The notes below the pieces were generated by a model. That model did not search any database, was not told the origin of the DNA, and was given only the letters and a program-made list of their open reading frames with translations. 64,000 bases of DNA from contig JAEULJ010000007.1 in NCBI GenBank assembly GCA_016793865.1, positions 62,001 to 126,000 of the forward strand. The letters run 5' to 3'. The position numbers and the translations under genes are program-made. This DNA is from Altererythrobacter sp. (lineage in GTDB: Bacteria; Pseudomonadota; Alphaproteobacteria; Sphingomonadales; Sphingomonadaceae). Shown here one piece after another: positions 8,790-20,205 of this stretch (position 1 is its first letter; each line of letters starts with the position of its first letter).

Positions 8790-9917
8790 ATGCGTGCCGA
8801 AGGGCAGGCCCATATCGTCCGTATCGAAGCCGCGCTGGCGCTGGTGCGCCAGGCGCTGGACTGGGAGCGCGCGCTGCGCCGGCTCGACGAACTGAACGCC
8901 CGGGTCGAGGATCCCACGCTGTGGAACGATCCCAAGGATGCCGAAGCCGTGATGAAGGAACGCCGAAAGCTGGAAGCGGCGATCGGCACGGTGAAGGAGA
9001 TTTCGTCCGAGATGGCCGATGCCGTCGAGTTCGTCGAACTGGGCGAGGCCGAGGGCGATGCCGACATCGAGGCCGAGGGGCTGGCGAGCCTCGCCGCGCT
9101 GGCAAGCCGCGCCGATGCCGACAAGGTCCAGGCGCTGCTCTCGGGCGAGGTGGACGGCAACGACACCTTCCTCGAAATTCACGCCGGGGCGGGCGGCACC
9201 GAGAGCCAGGACTGGGCCGAGATGCTGCTGCGGATGTATGCCCGCTGGGCCGAGCGCCGGGGCTTCAAGGTCGAGACGGTCGAATACCAGTCGGGCGAGG
9301 CGGCGGGCATCAAGAGCGCCACGCTGCTGCTCAAGGGTGACAACGCCTATGGCTATGCCAAGACCGAGAGCGGCGTCCACCGCCTGGTCCGCATCAGCCC
9401 TTACGACAGCAGCGCGCGCCGCCATACCAGCTTCAGCTCGGTGTGGGTCTATCCGGTGATCGACGACAGCTTCGAGATCGACATCAACCCGGCCGACCTC
9501 AAGATCGACACCTACCGCGCCAGCGGCGCCGGCGGCCAGCACGTCAACACCACCGACAGCGCCGTCCGCATCACGCACGGCCCCAGCGGCATCGTGGTCG
9601 CCAGCCAGCAGGACCGCAGCCAGCACAAGAACCGCGAGATCGCGATGGGGATGCTCAAGGCGCGGCTCTACGAGGCCGAGATGCGCGCCCGCGAGGAGGC
9701 CGCCAGCGCCGAGCATAGCGCCAAGAGCGACATCGGCTGGGGCCACCAGATCAGGAGCTACGTGCTCCAGCCCTATCAGATGGTGAAGGATCTGCGGACC
9801 GGCCACACCAGCCCCACGCCCGACGACGTGCTGGACGGCGCGCTCGACCCTTTCATCTCCGCCGCGCTCGCTCAGCGCGTGACCGGCGAGACGGTCGAGG
9901 TCGAGGACGCGGACTAG
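8790..9917 (+). CDS. prfB: Peptide chain release factor 2
   Basis: It ends translation at UGA and UAA. The 375 residues match RF2 length. The catalytic GGQ loop is seen in RASGAGGQHVNTTDSAVR, and the RF2-type recognition region in RISPYDSSARRHTSF. The stop-codon tripeptide reads SPY rather than the SPF of Escherichia coli, a variant I believe is common in alphaproteobacteria. The frame is uninterrupted near its start, so the programmed +1 frameshift used by many bacteria to control RF2 is absent. GGAG lies about eight bases before the ATG. Confidence 0.97.
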   Translation: MRAEGQAHIVRIEAALALVRQALDWERALRRLDELNARVEDPTLWNDPKDAEAVMKERRKLEAAIGTVKEISSEMADAVEFVELGEAEGDADIEAEGLASLAALASRADADKVQALLSGEVDGNDTFLEIHAGAGGTESQDWAEMLLRMYARWAERRGFKVETVEYQSGEAAGIKSATLLLKGDNAYGYAKTESGVHRLVRISPYDSSARRHTSFSSVWVYPVIDDSFEIDINPADLKIDTYRASGAGGQHVNTTDSAVRITHGPSGIVVASQQDRSQHKNREIAMGMLKARLYEAEMRAREEAASAEHSAKSDIGWGHQIRSYVLQPYQMVKDLRTGHTSPTPDDVLDGALDPFISAALAQRVTGETVEVEDAD

Positions 9918-9972
9918 GGGTGCGGCGGCCTTCGCCTTTGCCTTGCCGGGTTGCTCTGGCTAAAGCCCGCCC

Positions 9973-10710
9973 ATGATGCTCCGTCCCTTCATCGCGGCCC
10001 TTGCCACGCTGGCGCTCGCTGGGTGCGACATGCCCGGCGGCGCCCCGGAATCGAGCGCCGGCACCTTCCCCATGCCCGATCGCCCGGTTTCTCCCCGCGG
10101 CTCGACCCAGTTCTCCACCGAGGACGCCCGCGACCAGCGCGGCGAGGCGGAGAGCGTCATGCGACTCGCCGAGATCACCCCGGGAATGCGCGTGGCCGAT
10201 ATCGGCGCGGGCGAGGGCTACTATACCATCCGCCTGGCGGAGAAGGTCGGGTCCGATGGCCGCGTGCTGGCGCAGGACATCGATCCCGACGTGCTCAAGC
10301 GGCTGGGCGATCGGGTCGTGCGGGAACGGCTCGACAATGTCTCGATAAAGCTTGGCGAGACTGCCGATCCCAAGCTGCCGGAGAACAGCTTCGACCGCGT
10401 ATTCCTCGTCCATATGTATCACGAGGTGCGCGAACCCTACGCCTTCCTGTGGAATATGTGGCCCTCGCTCAAGCCCGGCGGGCAGGTGATCGTGGTCGAT
10501 CGCGACTTCCCGACCGACCGGCACGGCGTTCCGCCCCTGCTTTTGAGCTGCGAGCTGGAGGCCGCCGGCTTCCGCCTGGTTGCGTTCAAGGATGCACCCG
10601 AGCTCCAGGGCTACTATGCACAATTCGAGCGTGCGTCTAAGAGGCCAAAGCCCGAGCACATCCAGGCGTGCAAGGGCAATGCGCCGCAACCGGGCGGCGC
10701 GGCCGCCTGA
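9973..10710 (+). CDS. SAM-dependent methyltransferase-fold lipoprotein
   Basis: The protein combines an export signal with a class I methyltransferase fold. Residues 1-18 form a lipoprotein signal (ATLALAGC, lipidated Cys18). The Rossmann core starts near residue 70 with motif I VADIGAGEGYYT, then an acidic end of strand 2 (AQDIDPD), DRVFLVHMYHEV and a final LKPGGQVIVVDRD. This arrangement resembles COG4798 predicted methyltransferases, which often have signal peptides. The substrate is not known. S-adenosylmethionine is cytoplasmic, so enzyme activity in the periplasm is a puzzle. The protein may bind another ligand or work before export. It lies 36 bases before the nitronate monooxygenase-like gene. 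Confidence 0.8.
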   Translation: MMLRPFIAALATLALAGCDMPGGAPESSAGTFPMPDRPVSPRGSTQFSTEDARDQRGEAESVMRLAEITPGMRVADIGAGEGYYTIRLAEKVGSDGRVLAQDIDPDVLKRLGDRVVRERLDNVSIKLGETADPKLPENSFDRVFLVHMYHEVREPYAFLWNMWPSLKPGGQVIVVDRDFPTDRHGVPPLLLSCELEAAGFRLVAFKDAPELQGYYAQFERASKRPKPEHIQACKGNAPQPGGAAA

Positions 10711-10745
10711 CCGGCCATCGCCGCCGCCGGGGGAGAGAGTTTTCA

Positions 10746-12152
10746 ATGTCGTTCAAGGGCTTGCAGCCGATACTTTACAGTGGTCGCGAGGTGTGGCCGC
10801 TGATCGAAGGTGGCAAGGGCGTTTCCGCCACCAACGGCATGAGCTCTGGCGCCTGGGCGGCGGCGGGCGGCATCGGCACGGTCAGCGCGGTCAACGCCGA
10901 CAGCTATGACGCCGATGGCAAGATCATTCCCCAGATATACGATCAGCTCACCCGGCTCGAACGACACCGCCAGCTTATCGCTTATGCCATCGACGGCGCG
11001 GTCGAACAGGTGCGCCGCGCCTATGATCACGCGGGCGGCAAGGGCGCGATCAACATCAACGTGCTGTGGGAAATGGGCGGCGCGCAGGAAGTGCTGGAAG
11101 GTGTGCTGGAGCGCACGCGCGGCATGGTCGCCGGTGTAACCTGCGGCGCGGGCATGCCCTACAAGCTGGCCGAGATCGCGCAGCGCTTCAACGTCCACTA
11201 TCTTCCCATCATCAGCTCGGCGCGCGCCTTCCGCGCGTTGTGGAAGCGCAGCTACAACAAGGTCGCCGATCTGATGGCGGCTGTGGTTTACGAGGACCCG
11301 TGGCTGGCGGGCGGGCACAACGGCCTGTCCAATGCCGAAGACCCGCTCAGGCCCGAGGATCCCTATCCGCGCGTCAGGGCGCTGCGCGAGACGATGCGCG
11401 CCGAGGGCGTCAGCGAAGACACCGCGATCGTGATGGCGGGCGGGGTATGGTTCCTGCGCGAATGGAACGACTGGATCGACAATCCCGAGCTGGGCAAGAT
11501 CGCCTTCCAGTTCGGCACCCGGCCGCTGCTGACCGAAGAAAGCCCGATACCCGGTGAATGGAAGGAGGCGCTGCGCCACCTCGACGATGGCGACGTGCTG
11601 CTGCACAAGTTCAGCCCTACCGGCTTCTATTCCAGCGCGGTGAAGAACAGCTTCCTTTGGGATCTGATCCACCGCAGCGAACGCCAGATACCCTACAGCA
11701 AGGTGGAGGCGGGCGAGCACACCCGCCAGCTCGACGTGGGCGTGCGCGGCAAGAACTTCTGGGTCGCCCAGAAGGACTACGAGCGGGCAAAGGCATGGTT
11801 CGCGCAAGGCCATACCGAGGCGCTCAAGACGCCGGACGACACCATCGTCTATGTGGCCCCCGACAAGCGCGACGAGATCCGCAAGGACCAGAAGGACTGC
11901 ATGGGCTGCCTCAGCCACTGCCAGTTCAGCAGCTGGAAGGACCACGGCGATTTCACCACCGGGCGCCTCGCCGATCCGCGCAGCTTCTGCATCCAGAAGA
12001 CACTGCAGGACATCGCCCACGGCGATCCGGTCGATCGCAACCTGATGTTCGCCGGCCACGCCGCCTATCGGTTCAAGCAGGACCCGTTCTATTCCAACAA
12101 CTTCACGCCCAGCGTGAAGCAATTGGTGGACCGCATTCTGACGGGAGATTGA
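10746..12152 (+). CDS. Nitronate monooxygenase-like flavoenzyme with C-terminal cysteine cluster
   Basis: The 468-residue protein has the TIM-barrel features of the 2-nitropropane dioxygenase/nitronate monooxygenase family: an N-terminal GKGVSATNGMSSGAWAAAGG loop, VAGVTCGAGMPYKLAE, and MAGGVWF leading to FGTRPLLTEESPIPGEWK. These enzymes use FMN to oxidise nitronates or related substrates. Unlike ordinary members of about 330-380 residues it has a C-terminal extension with C385, C388, C392 and C415 (DCMGCLSHC and SFCIQ), suggesting a zinc or iron-sulfur site. The start at 10746 has a GGGGGAGAGAG purine run seven to eight bases upstream. The true substrate is uncertain. Its stop is followed after one base by the acetyltransferase start. 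Confidence 0.75.
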   Translation: MSFKGLQPILYSGREVWPLIEGGKGVSATNGMSSGAWAAAGGIGTVSAVNADSYDADGKIIPQIYDQLTRLERHRQLIAYAIDGAVEQVRRAYDHAGGKGAININVLWEMGGAQEVLEGVLERTRGMVAGVTCGAGMPYKLAEIAQRFNVHYLPIISSARAFRALWKRSYNKVADLMAAVVYEDPWLAGGHNGLSNAEDPLRPEDPYPRVRALRETMRAEGVSEDTAIVMAGGVWFLREWNDWIDNPELGKIAFQFGTRPLLTEESPIPGEWKEALRHLDDGDVLLHKFSPTGFYSSAVKNSFLWDLIHRSERQIPYSKVEAGEHTRQLDVGVRGKNFWVAQKDYERAKAWFAQGHTEALKTPDDTIVYVAPDKRDEIRKDQKDCMGCLSHCQFSSWKDHGDFTTGRLADPRSFCIQKTLQDIAHGDPVDRNLMFAGHAAYRFKQDPFYSNNFTPSVKQLVDRILTGD

Positions 12153-12153
12153 A

Positions 12154-12609
12154 TTGCAGATTGGCGTAGCTCGCCTGACCGCAGCCGACACCCGCGAATT
12201 GATGGCCGAGCATCAACGTCGGCTCCACGATCTATCGCCGCCTGGTACATCGTTTGCTTTGGACCTGTCTGGCCTGGCAAGCCCCGACATCACCATCTTC
12301 GAAGCCCGCCACGACAATCTTCTCTTGGGCGTAGGCGCTCTTAAGCACCTTGGTGACGCGGAAGGCGAAATCAAGGCGATGCGCACCGCGGATCATGCCC
12401 TGCGTCGAGGCGTTGGCCAAGCGCTGCTCGCTCATATCATGGATGTCGCCAAGGGCCGTCGATACGCCCGAGTGCTGCTTGAGACAGGCACAGGCGGCCC
12501 GTTCGAGCCCGCGAACAGAATGTATGTCCGCAACGGCTTCAGGCGGCGCGATCCGTTTGGGAGCTACACCGAAACCGGGTTCAACATCTTTTACGAACTC
12601 GCCTTCTAG
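12154..12609 (+). CDS. GNAT-family N-acetyltransferase
   Basis: This is an acetyl-CoA-dependent acetyltransferase of 151 residues. The acetyl-CoA loop is seen in MRTADHALRRGVGQALLAH, followed by ARVLLETGTG and the C-terminal RMYVRNGFRRRDPFGSY, the usual end of the fold. The substrate cannot be told. The start is TTG at 12154, one base after the previous stop, with GGGAG eight bases upstream; no ATG gives a complete fold. Codon use is less GC-biased than in its neighbours, so the gene may be a newer arrival. Expression is probably coupled to the monooxygenase-like gene. Confidence 0.82.
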   Translation: MQIGVARLTAADTRELMAEHQRRLHDLSPPGTSFALDLSGLASPDITIFEARHDNLLLGVGALKHLGDAEGEIKAMRTADHALRRGVGQALLAHIMDVAKGRRYARVLLETGTGGPFEPANRMYVRNGFRRRDPFGSYTETGFNIFYELAF

Positions 12610-12613
12610 CCGT

Positions 12614-13042
12614 TCACCGCCACAATTGCATCGAGCGGATCGCTGCGGGCAGGTCGGGATCTGGGTCGGGGCGTGAAACCGTGCGTTCGAGCAGGTTCCA
12701 CCGCTGGCGCAACCCGCCGCGTTTCCACAGATCGACGATCCAGACCGTTCCGGCCCAGCGGTGACCGTCGATGCTCGCCTCGATGGTGAGGTCGGACGCG
12801 AACACCCCTATCTTGCCGTGGCGGCGGACATAGACATTGCCGAAGCGGTAGCTTTCGCAAATGAAGCGCGAGCCCGCCGCCTCCAGCCAGCTCGCCCGGT
12901 CGAGGATGGCGGCTTTCTCCGACCCGAGCAGGAAGATGAAGCTGCGCGCGGCGAGCGCCTTCATCACCTTGCGGTCTTGCTGAATCCAGGCGCGCATCCA
13001 CTGGTGTTCCAGCGCTTCGATAGTGCTTTCGAAATTGGTCAT
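12614..13042 (-). CDS. NTF2-like (DUF4440/SnoaL-type) protein
   Basis: A 142-residue protein beginning MTNFESTIEALEHQWMRAWIQQDRKVMK, the usual first helix of NTF2-like proteins. It continues with LAARSFIFLLGSEKAAILDRASWLE, VRRHGKIGVFASDLTIEA and WAGTVWIVDLWKR, matching the beta-sheet cup of this fold. Members bind or convert small molecules, or have no known role. The start at 13042 was chosen because the fold begins there; a longer frame reads into the proA end. It follows proA by 55 bases on the same strand and ends four bases from the convergent acetyltransferase stop. Confidence 0.78.
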   Translation of the reverse strand: MTNFESTIEALEHQWMRAWIQQDRKVMKALAARSFIFLLGSEKAAILDRASWLEAAGSRFICESYRFGNVYVRRHGKIGVFASDLTIEASIDGHRWAGTVWIVDLWKRGGLRQRWNLLERTVSRPDPDPDLPAAIRSMQLWR

Positions 13043-13097
13043 CGCGCGCCTGCATACACGAGCGGGCCGGCGGGAAAAGCGGGTGTCGCGGGCAAAG

Positions 13098-14357
13098 TCA
13101 GCCTCTTGTCTGGCCGTTCCCGCGCACCCGGTATTTGTAGGTCGTGAGCTGTTCCAGCCCAACCGGCCCGCGAGCGTGCAGCCGGCCGGTCGCGATGCCG
13201 ATTTCCGCGCCCATGCCGAATTCGCCGCCGTCGGCGAACTGGGTCGAGGCATTGTGGATCACGATGGCGCTGTCGACCTCGGCGAGGAAGCGTTCGGCGG
13301 CGGCGCTGTCCTCGGTGAGGATCGCATCGGTATGGTGCGAGCCGTGGCGGTTGACCCAGGCGATCGCTTCGCCGAGCCCGCCAACCACGGCGACGGAGGC
13401 CACCGCATCGAGATATTCGGTGCTCCAGTCGCTCTCATCAGCGGCGCCGATCCGCCCGTCGAGCGCGACGGCGGCGGGATCGCCGCGCAATTCGCATTCG
13501 CCCGCGAATTCGCCGGCGAGGCTGGGGATGAAGCGCTCCGCCACCGCGTGGTCCACCAATATGCTCTCGGTCGCGCCGCAGATGCCGGTGCGGCGCAGCT
13601 TGGCGTTGCGGATCACCGCCAGCGCCTTGTCGAGATCGGCCGCCTCGTGGACATAGCTGTGGCAGTTGCCGTCGAGATGCAGGAGGGTGGGCACCCGCGC
13701 CTCGCGCCGGACCAGATCCACCAGCCCCTTGCCGCCGCGCGGTATCACCAGGTCCACCGTCCCGCCGGCCCCGCGCAGCATTTCCGCCACCGCCGCGCGG
13801 TCGGGCGTGCCCACGGCCTGGACGGCATCTTCGGGCAGGCCGGCCTCGGCCAGACCGACGCGCATGGCCGCCACGATGGCCGCGCTCGAGCGCGCGCTGT
13901 CGCTGCCGCCGCGCAATATGACCGCATTGCCGGACTTGAGGCACAGCGCCCCCGCGTCTGCCGCGACATTGGGACGCGATTCGTAGATCATCCCGATCAC
14001 CCCGATCGGCACCGCGACGCGCTCGATCGCGAGGCCGTTGGGGCGGGCCGTGGTGTCGAGCAGCCGGCCGACGGGATCGGGCAGGGCGGCGATCGCCTCC
14101 AGGCCGGCGGCCATCCCCTCGATCCGGTCCGGCGTCAGCGTCAGCCGGTCGACGAAGCTGGCCGCCATTCCCTGAGCCTTCGCGGCGGCGAGGTCGGCGG
14201 CGTTGGCCTCAAGCAGTCCGGCCTGTGTCTTCCGCAGCGCGCGCGCGGCGGCGGCAAGGGCGGCGTCCTTCACCGCCCGGCCTGCCCGCGAAAGGGCGGG
14301 GAGGGCGGCGCGCGCACGGGCACCCAGCGCGCGGATGTGAATCTCTGCCTCGTCCAT
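13098..14357 (-). CDS. proA: Gamma-glutamyl phosphate reductase
   Basis: This is the second step of proline synthesis: NADPH-dependent reduction of gamma-glutamyl phosphate to glutamate semialdehyde. The 419 residues have the aldehyde dehydrogenase-like fold. [20 protein letters not shown] and [14 protein letters not shown] form the cofactor site, and the catalytic Cys lies in [11 protein letters not shown]. Further conserved parts are [11 protein letters not shown] and [18 protein letters not shown]. The ATG at 14357 gives the family's usual start, with a GGAGG-like run 14 bases upstream. An in-frame ATG ten codons earlier is possible. proB is not in the window. Confidence 0.96.
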   Translation of the reverse strand: MDEAEIHIRALGARARAALPALSRAGRAVKDAALAAAARALRKTQAGLLEANAADLAAAKAQGMAASFVDRLTLTPDRIEGMAAGLEAIAALPDPVGRLLDTTARPNGLAIERVAVPIGVIGMIYESRPNVAADAGALCLKSGNAVILRGGSDSARSSAAIVAAMRVGLAEAGLPEDAVQAVGTPDRAAVAEMLRGAGGTVDLVIPRGGKGLVDLVRREARVPTLLHLDGNCHSYVHEAADLDKALAVIRNAKLRRTGICGATESILVDHAVAERFIPSLAGEFAGECELRGDPAAVALDGRIGAADESDWSTEYLDAVASVAVVGGLGEAIAWVNRHGSHHTDAILTEDSAAAERFLAEVDSAIVIHNASTQFADGGEFGMGAEIGIATGRLHARGPVGLEQLTTYKYRVRGNGQTRG

Positions 14358-14479
14358 CCCGCCCGTCTCGCCTCCGCGGCGCCTCATGGCAAGGCCAGCC
14401 GCGCTTGCCGCCGCGCAACCCCCGCTATCATGGCGGCTTCACTTGGCGTTCAGCGCGCGGCTGGCTATAGGCGCGCTCC

Positions 14480-15277
14480 ATGACGATCCTTCCCTCGCGC
14501 GCGCGCTGTCGCATCCTCGCCGTCGCCCTGATTCCGCTGGCGCTCGCCGCCTGCGCCACATCGGGGTCCAAGAGGGGGGACACCGCCTATGTGGCTCGCG
14601 ACGTGGAGACTCTCTACGGGGCGGCCAAGGACAAGCTCGATGACCGGCAGCCCAAGCTGGCCGCGGCATTGTTCGATGAGGTGGAGCGCCAGCACCCCTA
14701 TTCGCCCTGGGCCCGCCGCGCCCAGCTGATGAGCGCCTTCAGCTATTACGCCGCGTCCGATTACAACAAGGCGGTGGAGGCGGCGCGCCGCTTCCTCGAA
14801 ATCCATCCCGGCAACAAGGATGCTCCCTACGCCTACTACCTGATCGGGCTCAGCTATTACGAGCAGATCAGCGATATCGACCGCGATCAGAAGATCACCC
14901 TCCAGGCGCGCACCGCGCTGCAGGAGGTGGTCCGTCGCTTTCCCGCTTCGGAGTATGCCTCCGACGCCCGGCTCAAGCTCGACCTCGTGGAAGATCACCT
15001 CGCCGGCAAGGAGATGCAGATCGGCCGCTATTACGAGCGCAGCGGCAAATGGATCGCGGCGCAGATCAAGTTCCAGAACGTGGTGAGGGACTACCAGACC
15101 ACCAGCCACACGGCCGAGGCGCTGTTCCGCCTGGTCGAAACCAATCTCTCGCTCGGCATCCCGACCGAGGCGAAGAAGTACGCCGCCGTGCTCGGGGCCA
15201 ATTATCCGGGCAGCGAGTGGTATGAACGGGCGCACCACCTCATGAGCAAGCACGCGCCCGACGCGGTCGCGAGCTGA
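14480..15277 (+). CDS. bamD: Outer membrane assembly lipoprotein BamD
   Basis: BamD is the essential lipoprotein partner of BamA in folding outer membrane proteins. The 265 residues begin with a lipoprotein signal (LALAAC, lipidated Cys25). About five TPR-like helix pairs follow, among them LFDEVERQHPYSPWARRAQL, YYLIGLSYYEQI and RYYERSGKWIAAQIKFQNV, which are typical of BamD/ComL. Length matches the family. It stands 63 bases before recN; the order bamD-recN-ligA is conserved in many alphaproteobacteria. Confidence 0.95.
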   Translation: MTILPSRARCRILAVALIPLALAACATSGSKRGDTAYVARDVETLYGAAKDKLDDRQPKLAAALFDEVERQHPYSPWARRAQLMSAFSYYAASDYNKAVEAARRFLEIHPGNKDAPYAYYLIGLSYYEQISDIDRDQKITLQARTALQEVVRRFPASEYASDARLKLDLVEDHLAGKEMQIGRYYERSGKWIAAQIKFQNVVRDYQTTSHTAEALFRLVETNLSLGIPTEAKKYAAVLGANYPGSEWYERAHHLMSKHAPDAVAS

Positions 15278-15339
15278 GCGGCTGCGGGCCGCCTCGCCGA
15301 CCTCGTGACCCGCCCGTCCGGCTGCGCTAGAGCGGCGCC

Positions 15340-17025
15340 ATGCTGACGCGGCTGTCGATCCGGAACATCGTGCTGATCGAGGCGCTCGACCTCGATTTCG
15401 GGCGCGGGCTCGGCGTGCTGACCGGCGAGACCGGGGCGGGCAAGTCGATCCTGCTCGACGCGTTGGGGCTGGCGCTGGGCGACCGGGCGGACAGCGGCCT
15501 CGTGCGTGCGGGGGAAGACACGGCGGGCGTTACCGCCAGCTTCGAATTCGCCGCGCTGCCGCCGGCGGTCGTCGTCGTGCTGGACGAGGCGGGCGTCGCG
15601 GTCGAGCCGGGCGAGCCGCTGGTCATCCGCCGCCAGCTCAGGGCCGATGGCGGAAGCAAGGCCTGGCTCAACGACCAGGCGGTCGGCGTCGGCCTGCTGC
15701 GCGCCATTGCCGCCGCGCTTGTAGAACTGCACGGCCAGCACGACGAGCGCGGGCTGGCCAATCCCCGCGGCCATCGCGCGCTGCTGGATCGCTTTGCCGG
15801 CGCGGGCACACAGTTCGATGGTGTCGCACGTTGCTGGTCCGCCTGGCGGGAGGCGAGTGCTTCGCTGGCGGAGGCGCGCGAGCGGGTGGATACCGCGCGG
15901 GCGGACCAGGATCTGCTACTCGCCCATCTGGCCGAGCTGACCGCGCTCGAGCCGAAGGCTGGCGAGGAGGCGCGGCTGGCCGGCACCCGGGCCGCCATGC
16001 AGAAGGGCGAACGCCTTGCCGGCGACCTGGAGGAACTGCGCCACGTCTGGGAAGGGTCGGATTCCCCGCTCGCCGCGCTGCGGGTGGCCGCGCGCCGCCT
16101 CGACCGCATCGCCGGCGAGCACCCCCTGCTGGCCGACGCGCTCGAGACGCTCGACCGGGCGGTGATCGAGGCGGGCGAGGCCGAGGAGAAACTGCGCGCC
16201 GCGGCCGAAGCGCTGGATTTCGATCCGCAGGCGCTGGAGACGGCGGAGACGCGGCTGTTCGAGCTGCGCGCGCTGGCGCGCAAGCACCGCTGCGAGGTGG
16301 ACGATCTGCCAGAGAAGATGCGCGGATTGCGTGCCGGGCTGGATTCGATCGGCAGCGGTGAGGCGGAGCTCGACGCGCTCGAGAGCGAGGAGCAGGCCGC
16401 CGGGGAACGATACCGCGCCGCCGCGCAATCGCTTCGCGCCGCGCGCCACGAGGCCGCGCAGCGGCTCGACGGCGCGGTGGCGGCCGAACTGGCGCCGCTG
16501 AAGCTCGATGCCGCGCGCTTCCGTACCGGCGTGAGCGATCTGCCCGAGGATCGCTGGGGGCCGGGCGGCATGGATGCGGTGGAATTCCTCATCGCCACCA
16601 ATCCCGGCGCCGATTTCGCGCCGCTGAGCAAGATCGCCAGCGGCGGCGAGCTGAGCCGCTTCATCCTGGCGCTCAAGGTCGCGCTGGCGGAGCGGGGCGG
16701 GGCGGCGACGGTGATCTTCGACGAGATCGACCGCGGCGTCGGCGGTGCGGTGGCGAGCGCGATCGGCGAACGGCTGGCGCGGCTGGCGGGCGATGGCTCG
16801 CAAGGTGGCGGGCAGCTGCTGGTGGTGACCCACTCGCCCCAGGTCGCCGCGCGCGGGCGCACCCATTACCTGATCGCCAAGAGCTCGGAAGGGACCGTCA
16901 CCCGGACCTCGGTCGCGCTGCTCGACGAGGCGGGGCGGCAGGAAGAGATCGCACGGATGCTGTCGGGTGCCGAGATCACGCCCGAAGCGCGCGCGCAGGC
17001 GGATCGGTTGCTGGAAGGGGCTTGA
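15340..17025 (+). CDS. recN: DNA repair protein RecN
   Basis: This SMC-like ATPase acts early in double-strand break repair. The 561 residues start with MLTRLSIRNIVLIEALDLDF and the Walker A motif GETGAGKS (about 28-36). A long Ala/Glu/Arg-rich coiled coil fills the middle (about 160-390). The second half of the ATPase site holds the ABC signature IASGGELSRF, Walker B TVIFDEIDRGVGG and the VTHSPQVAARG switch. Length and order match RecN. In other bacteria it is induced by DNA damage; no clear LexA box was recognised upstream. Confidence 0.96.
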   Translation: MLTRLSIRNIVLIEALDLDFGRGLGVLTGETGAGKSILLDALGLALGDRADSGLVRAGEDTAGVTASFEFAALPPAVVVVLDEAGVAVEPGEPLVIRRQLRADGGSKAWLNDQAVGVGLLRAIAAALVELHGQHDERGLANPRGHRALLDRFAGAGTQFDGVARCWSAWREASASLAEARERVDTARADQDLLLAHLAELTALEPKAGEEARLAGTRAAMQKGERLAGDLEELRHVWEGSDSPLAALRVAARRLDRIAGEHPLLADALETLDRAVIEAGEAEEKLRAAAEALDFDPQALETAETRLFELRALARKHRCEVDDLPEKMRGLRAGLDSIGSGEAELDALESEEQAAGERYRAAAQSLRAARHEAAQRLDGAVAAELAPLKLDAARFRTGVSDLPEDRWGPGGMDAVEFLIATNPGADFAPLSKIASGGELSRFILALKVALAERGGAATVIFDEIDRGVGGAVASAIGERLARLAGDGSQGGGQLLVVTHSPQVAARGRTHYLIAKSSEGTVTRTSVALLDEAGRQEEIARMLSGAEITPEARAQADRLLEGA

Positions 17026-17107
17026 GCGTTACGCGGGGCCAGCCATAACTTTCCTACACCCCGGCCGCTGCGGTATGATCGCGGGCATGACCGTGTTTTC
17101 GCCCTCT

Positions 17108-17160
17108 CGCCTTGCCCTGCCGCCGCTCGCGCGGCCCCGCGCGGCAGGGCGGCGTTTTTT
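17108..17160 (+). terminator. Rho-independent terminator after recN
   Basis: GCCCTGCCGC (17114-17123) pairs perfectly with GCGGCAGGGC (17141-17150). The flanking CGCC and GGCG extend the stem across a TT bulge. TTTTTT follows at 17155-17160. It lies 90 bases after the recN stop and 120 bases before ligA, so it separates the two transcripts or attenuates read-through. A smaller hairpin (GGACCG/CGGTCC, 17168-17188) follows. Confidence 0.8.
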
Positions 17161-17178
17161 ATCTCTTGGACCGTGTAA

Positions 17179-19347
<2,169 letters not shown>

Positions 19348-19542
19348 GAAAATTGTGCCATGTCGGGACAGATACTTCGATACAAGACAATACAATTGGC
19401 AATCCCGGACGCCGTCGCTTATCGTCTCGTGACCGAGGGCCAGCCGATTGATGACTCGCGGCGCGGCCTTTGATTGGGGTGTTTCTTGCGTGCGATAGCT
19501 GGCTTGCCGCCGCTGTCGCGCCAGATTTCGAAGGGGTTGGTT

Positions 19543-20193
19543 ATGAAGACGAAGATGATGATTCTGGCCGCGTCGGCCGTGATCGCGAGCGCCGCTCCAT
19601 CGCACGCCGCGACGATCGCGAGCGAGGATTTCGAGGGCGGTGCATCGGGGTGGTCCGACAACAAGAGCGAAGATCCCGGCGCAAACACCGGCGGCTTCAC
19701 GAAACACCTCGGGCGTTTCGGCCAGGGCGCGGTGGTCAGCAAGACCTTCACGCTTTCAGGCACACAGTCGTTCCTCGATATCGCATTCGATCTCTATCGG
19801 ATCGATACGTGGGACAGCGAGTACTTCATCGCCACCGCGACGGATCCGCTGGGCAACAGCAAGGAGTTCAGGACGGGCCCTTATCTCAACAGCGATGGCG
19901 CAGCGAACTACGTCTACGGCTTTCCAGGCTCGACCGATCGCATCGTTCCGTTGTCCTTCATTTTCAACACCACAGCCACCAGTTTCACGCTGACGTTCAG
20001 CTCCACTCTGAACCAGGATTTCAGCGATGAGTCCTGGGGCGTGGACAATCTGCTCATCACCGATGATCTCACTGGTGTCCCGGGTGCCGTCCCGGAGCCT
20101 TCGACCTGGGCGATGCTGATCCTGGGCTTCGGCGTGCTGGGTGGGGCGCTGCGTCGCAGCCGTGGGGCGAGCGAAAGCCTGACCTACGCTTGA
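19543..20193 (+). CDS. PEPxxWA-CTERM sorting domain protein with lectin-like domain
   Basis: An exported protein of 216 residues. It has a signal peptide ending at SHA (about residue 22) and a beta-rich body (ASEDFEGGASGWSDN, SWGVDNLLITDD) of the jelly-roll type common in PEP-CTERM proteins. The C-terminal sorting tag VPEPSTWAMLILGFGVLGG is followed by RRSR. The tag directs proteins to exosortase-type processing and is thought to be linked to exopolysaccharide; the PEPxxWA form is typical of sphingomonads. No exosortase is in the window. The ATG at 19543 has AAGGGG about seven bases upstream. Base composition is less GC-rich than the neighbours. Its ligand is not known. Confidence 0.85.
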   Translation: MKTKMMILAASAVIASAAPSHAATIASEDFEGGASGWSDNKSEDPGANTGGFTKHLGRFGQGAVVSKTFTLSGTQSFLDIAFDLYRIDTWDSEYFIATATDPLGNSKEFRTGPYLNSDGAANYVYGFPGSTDRIVPLSFIFNTTATSFTLTFSSTLNQDFSDESWGVDNLLITDDLTGVPGAVPEPSTWAMLILGFGVLGGALRRSRGASESLTYA

Positions 20194-20205
20194 CGTTCGA
20201 TGCTT

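Noticed and set aside
12613-13252. N-terminal extension of the NTF2-like protein to 13252
   Set aside because: The extra 70 codons overlap proA in another frame, are Arg/Ala/Pro-rich and lie outside the fold.
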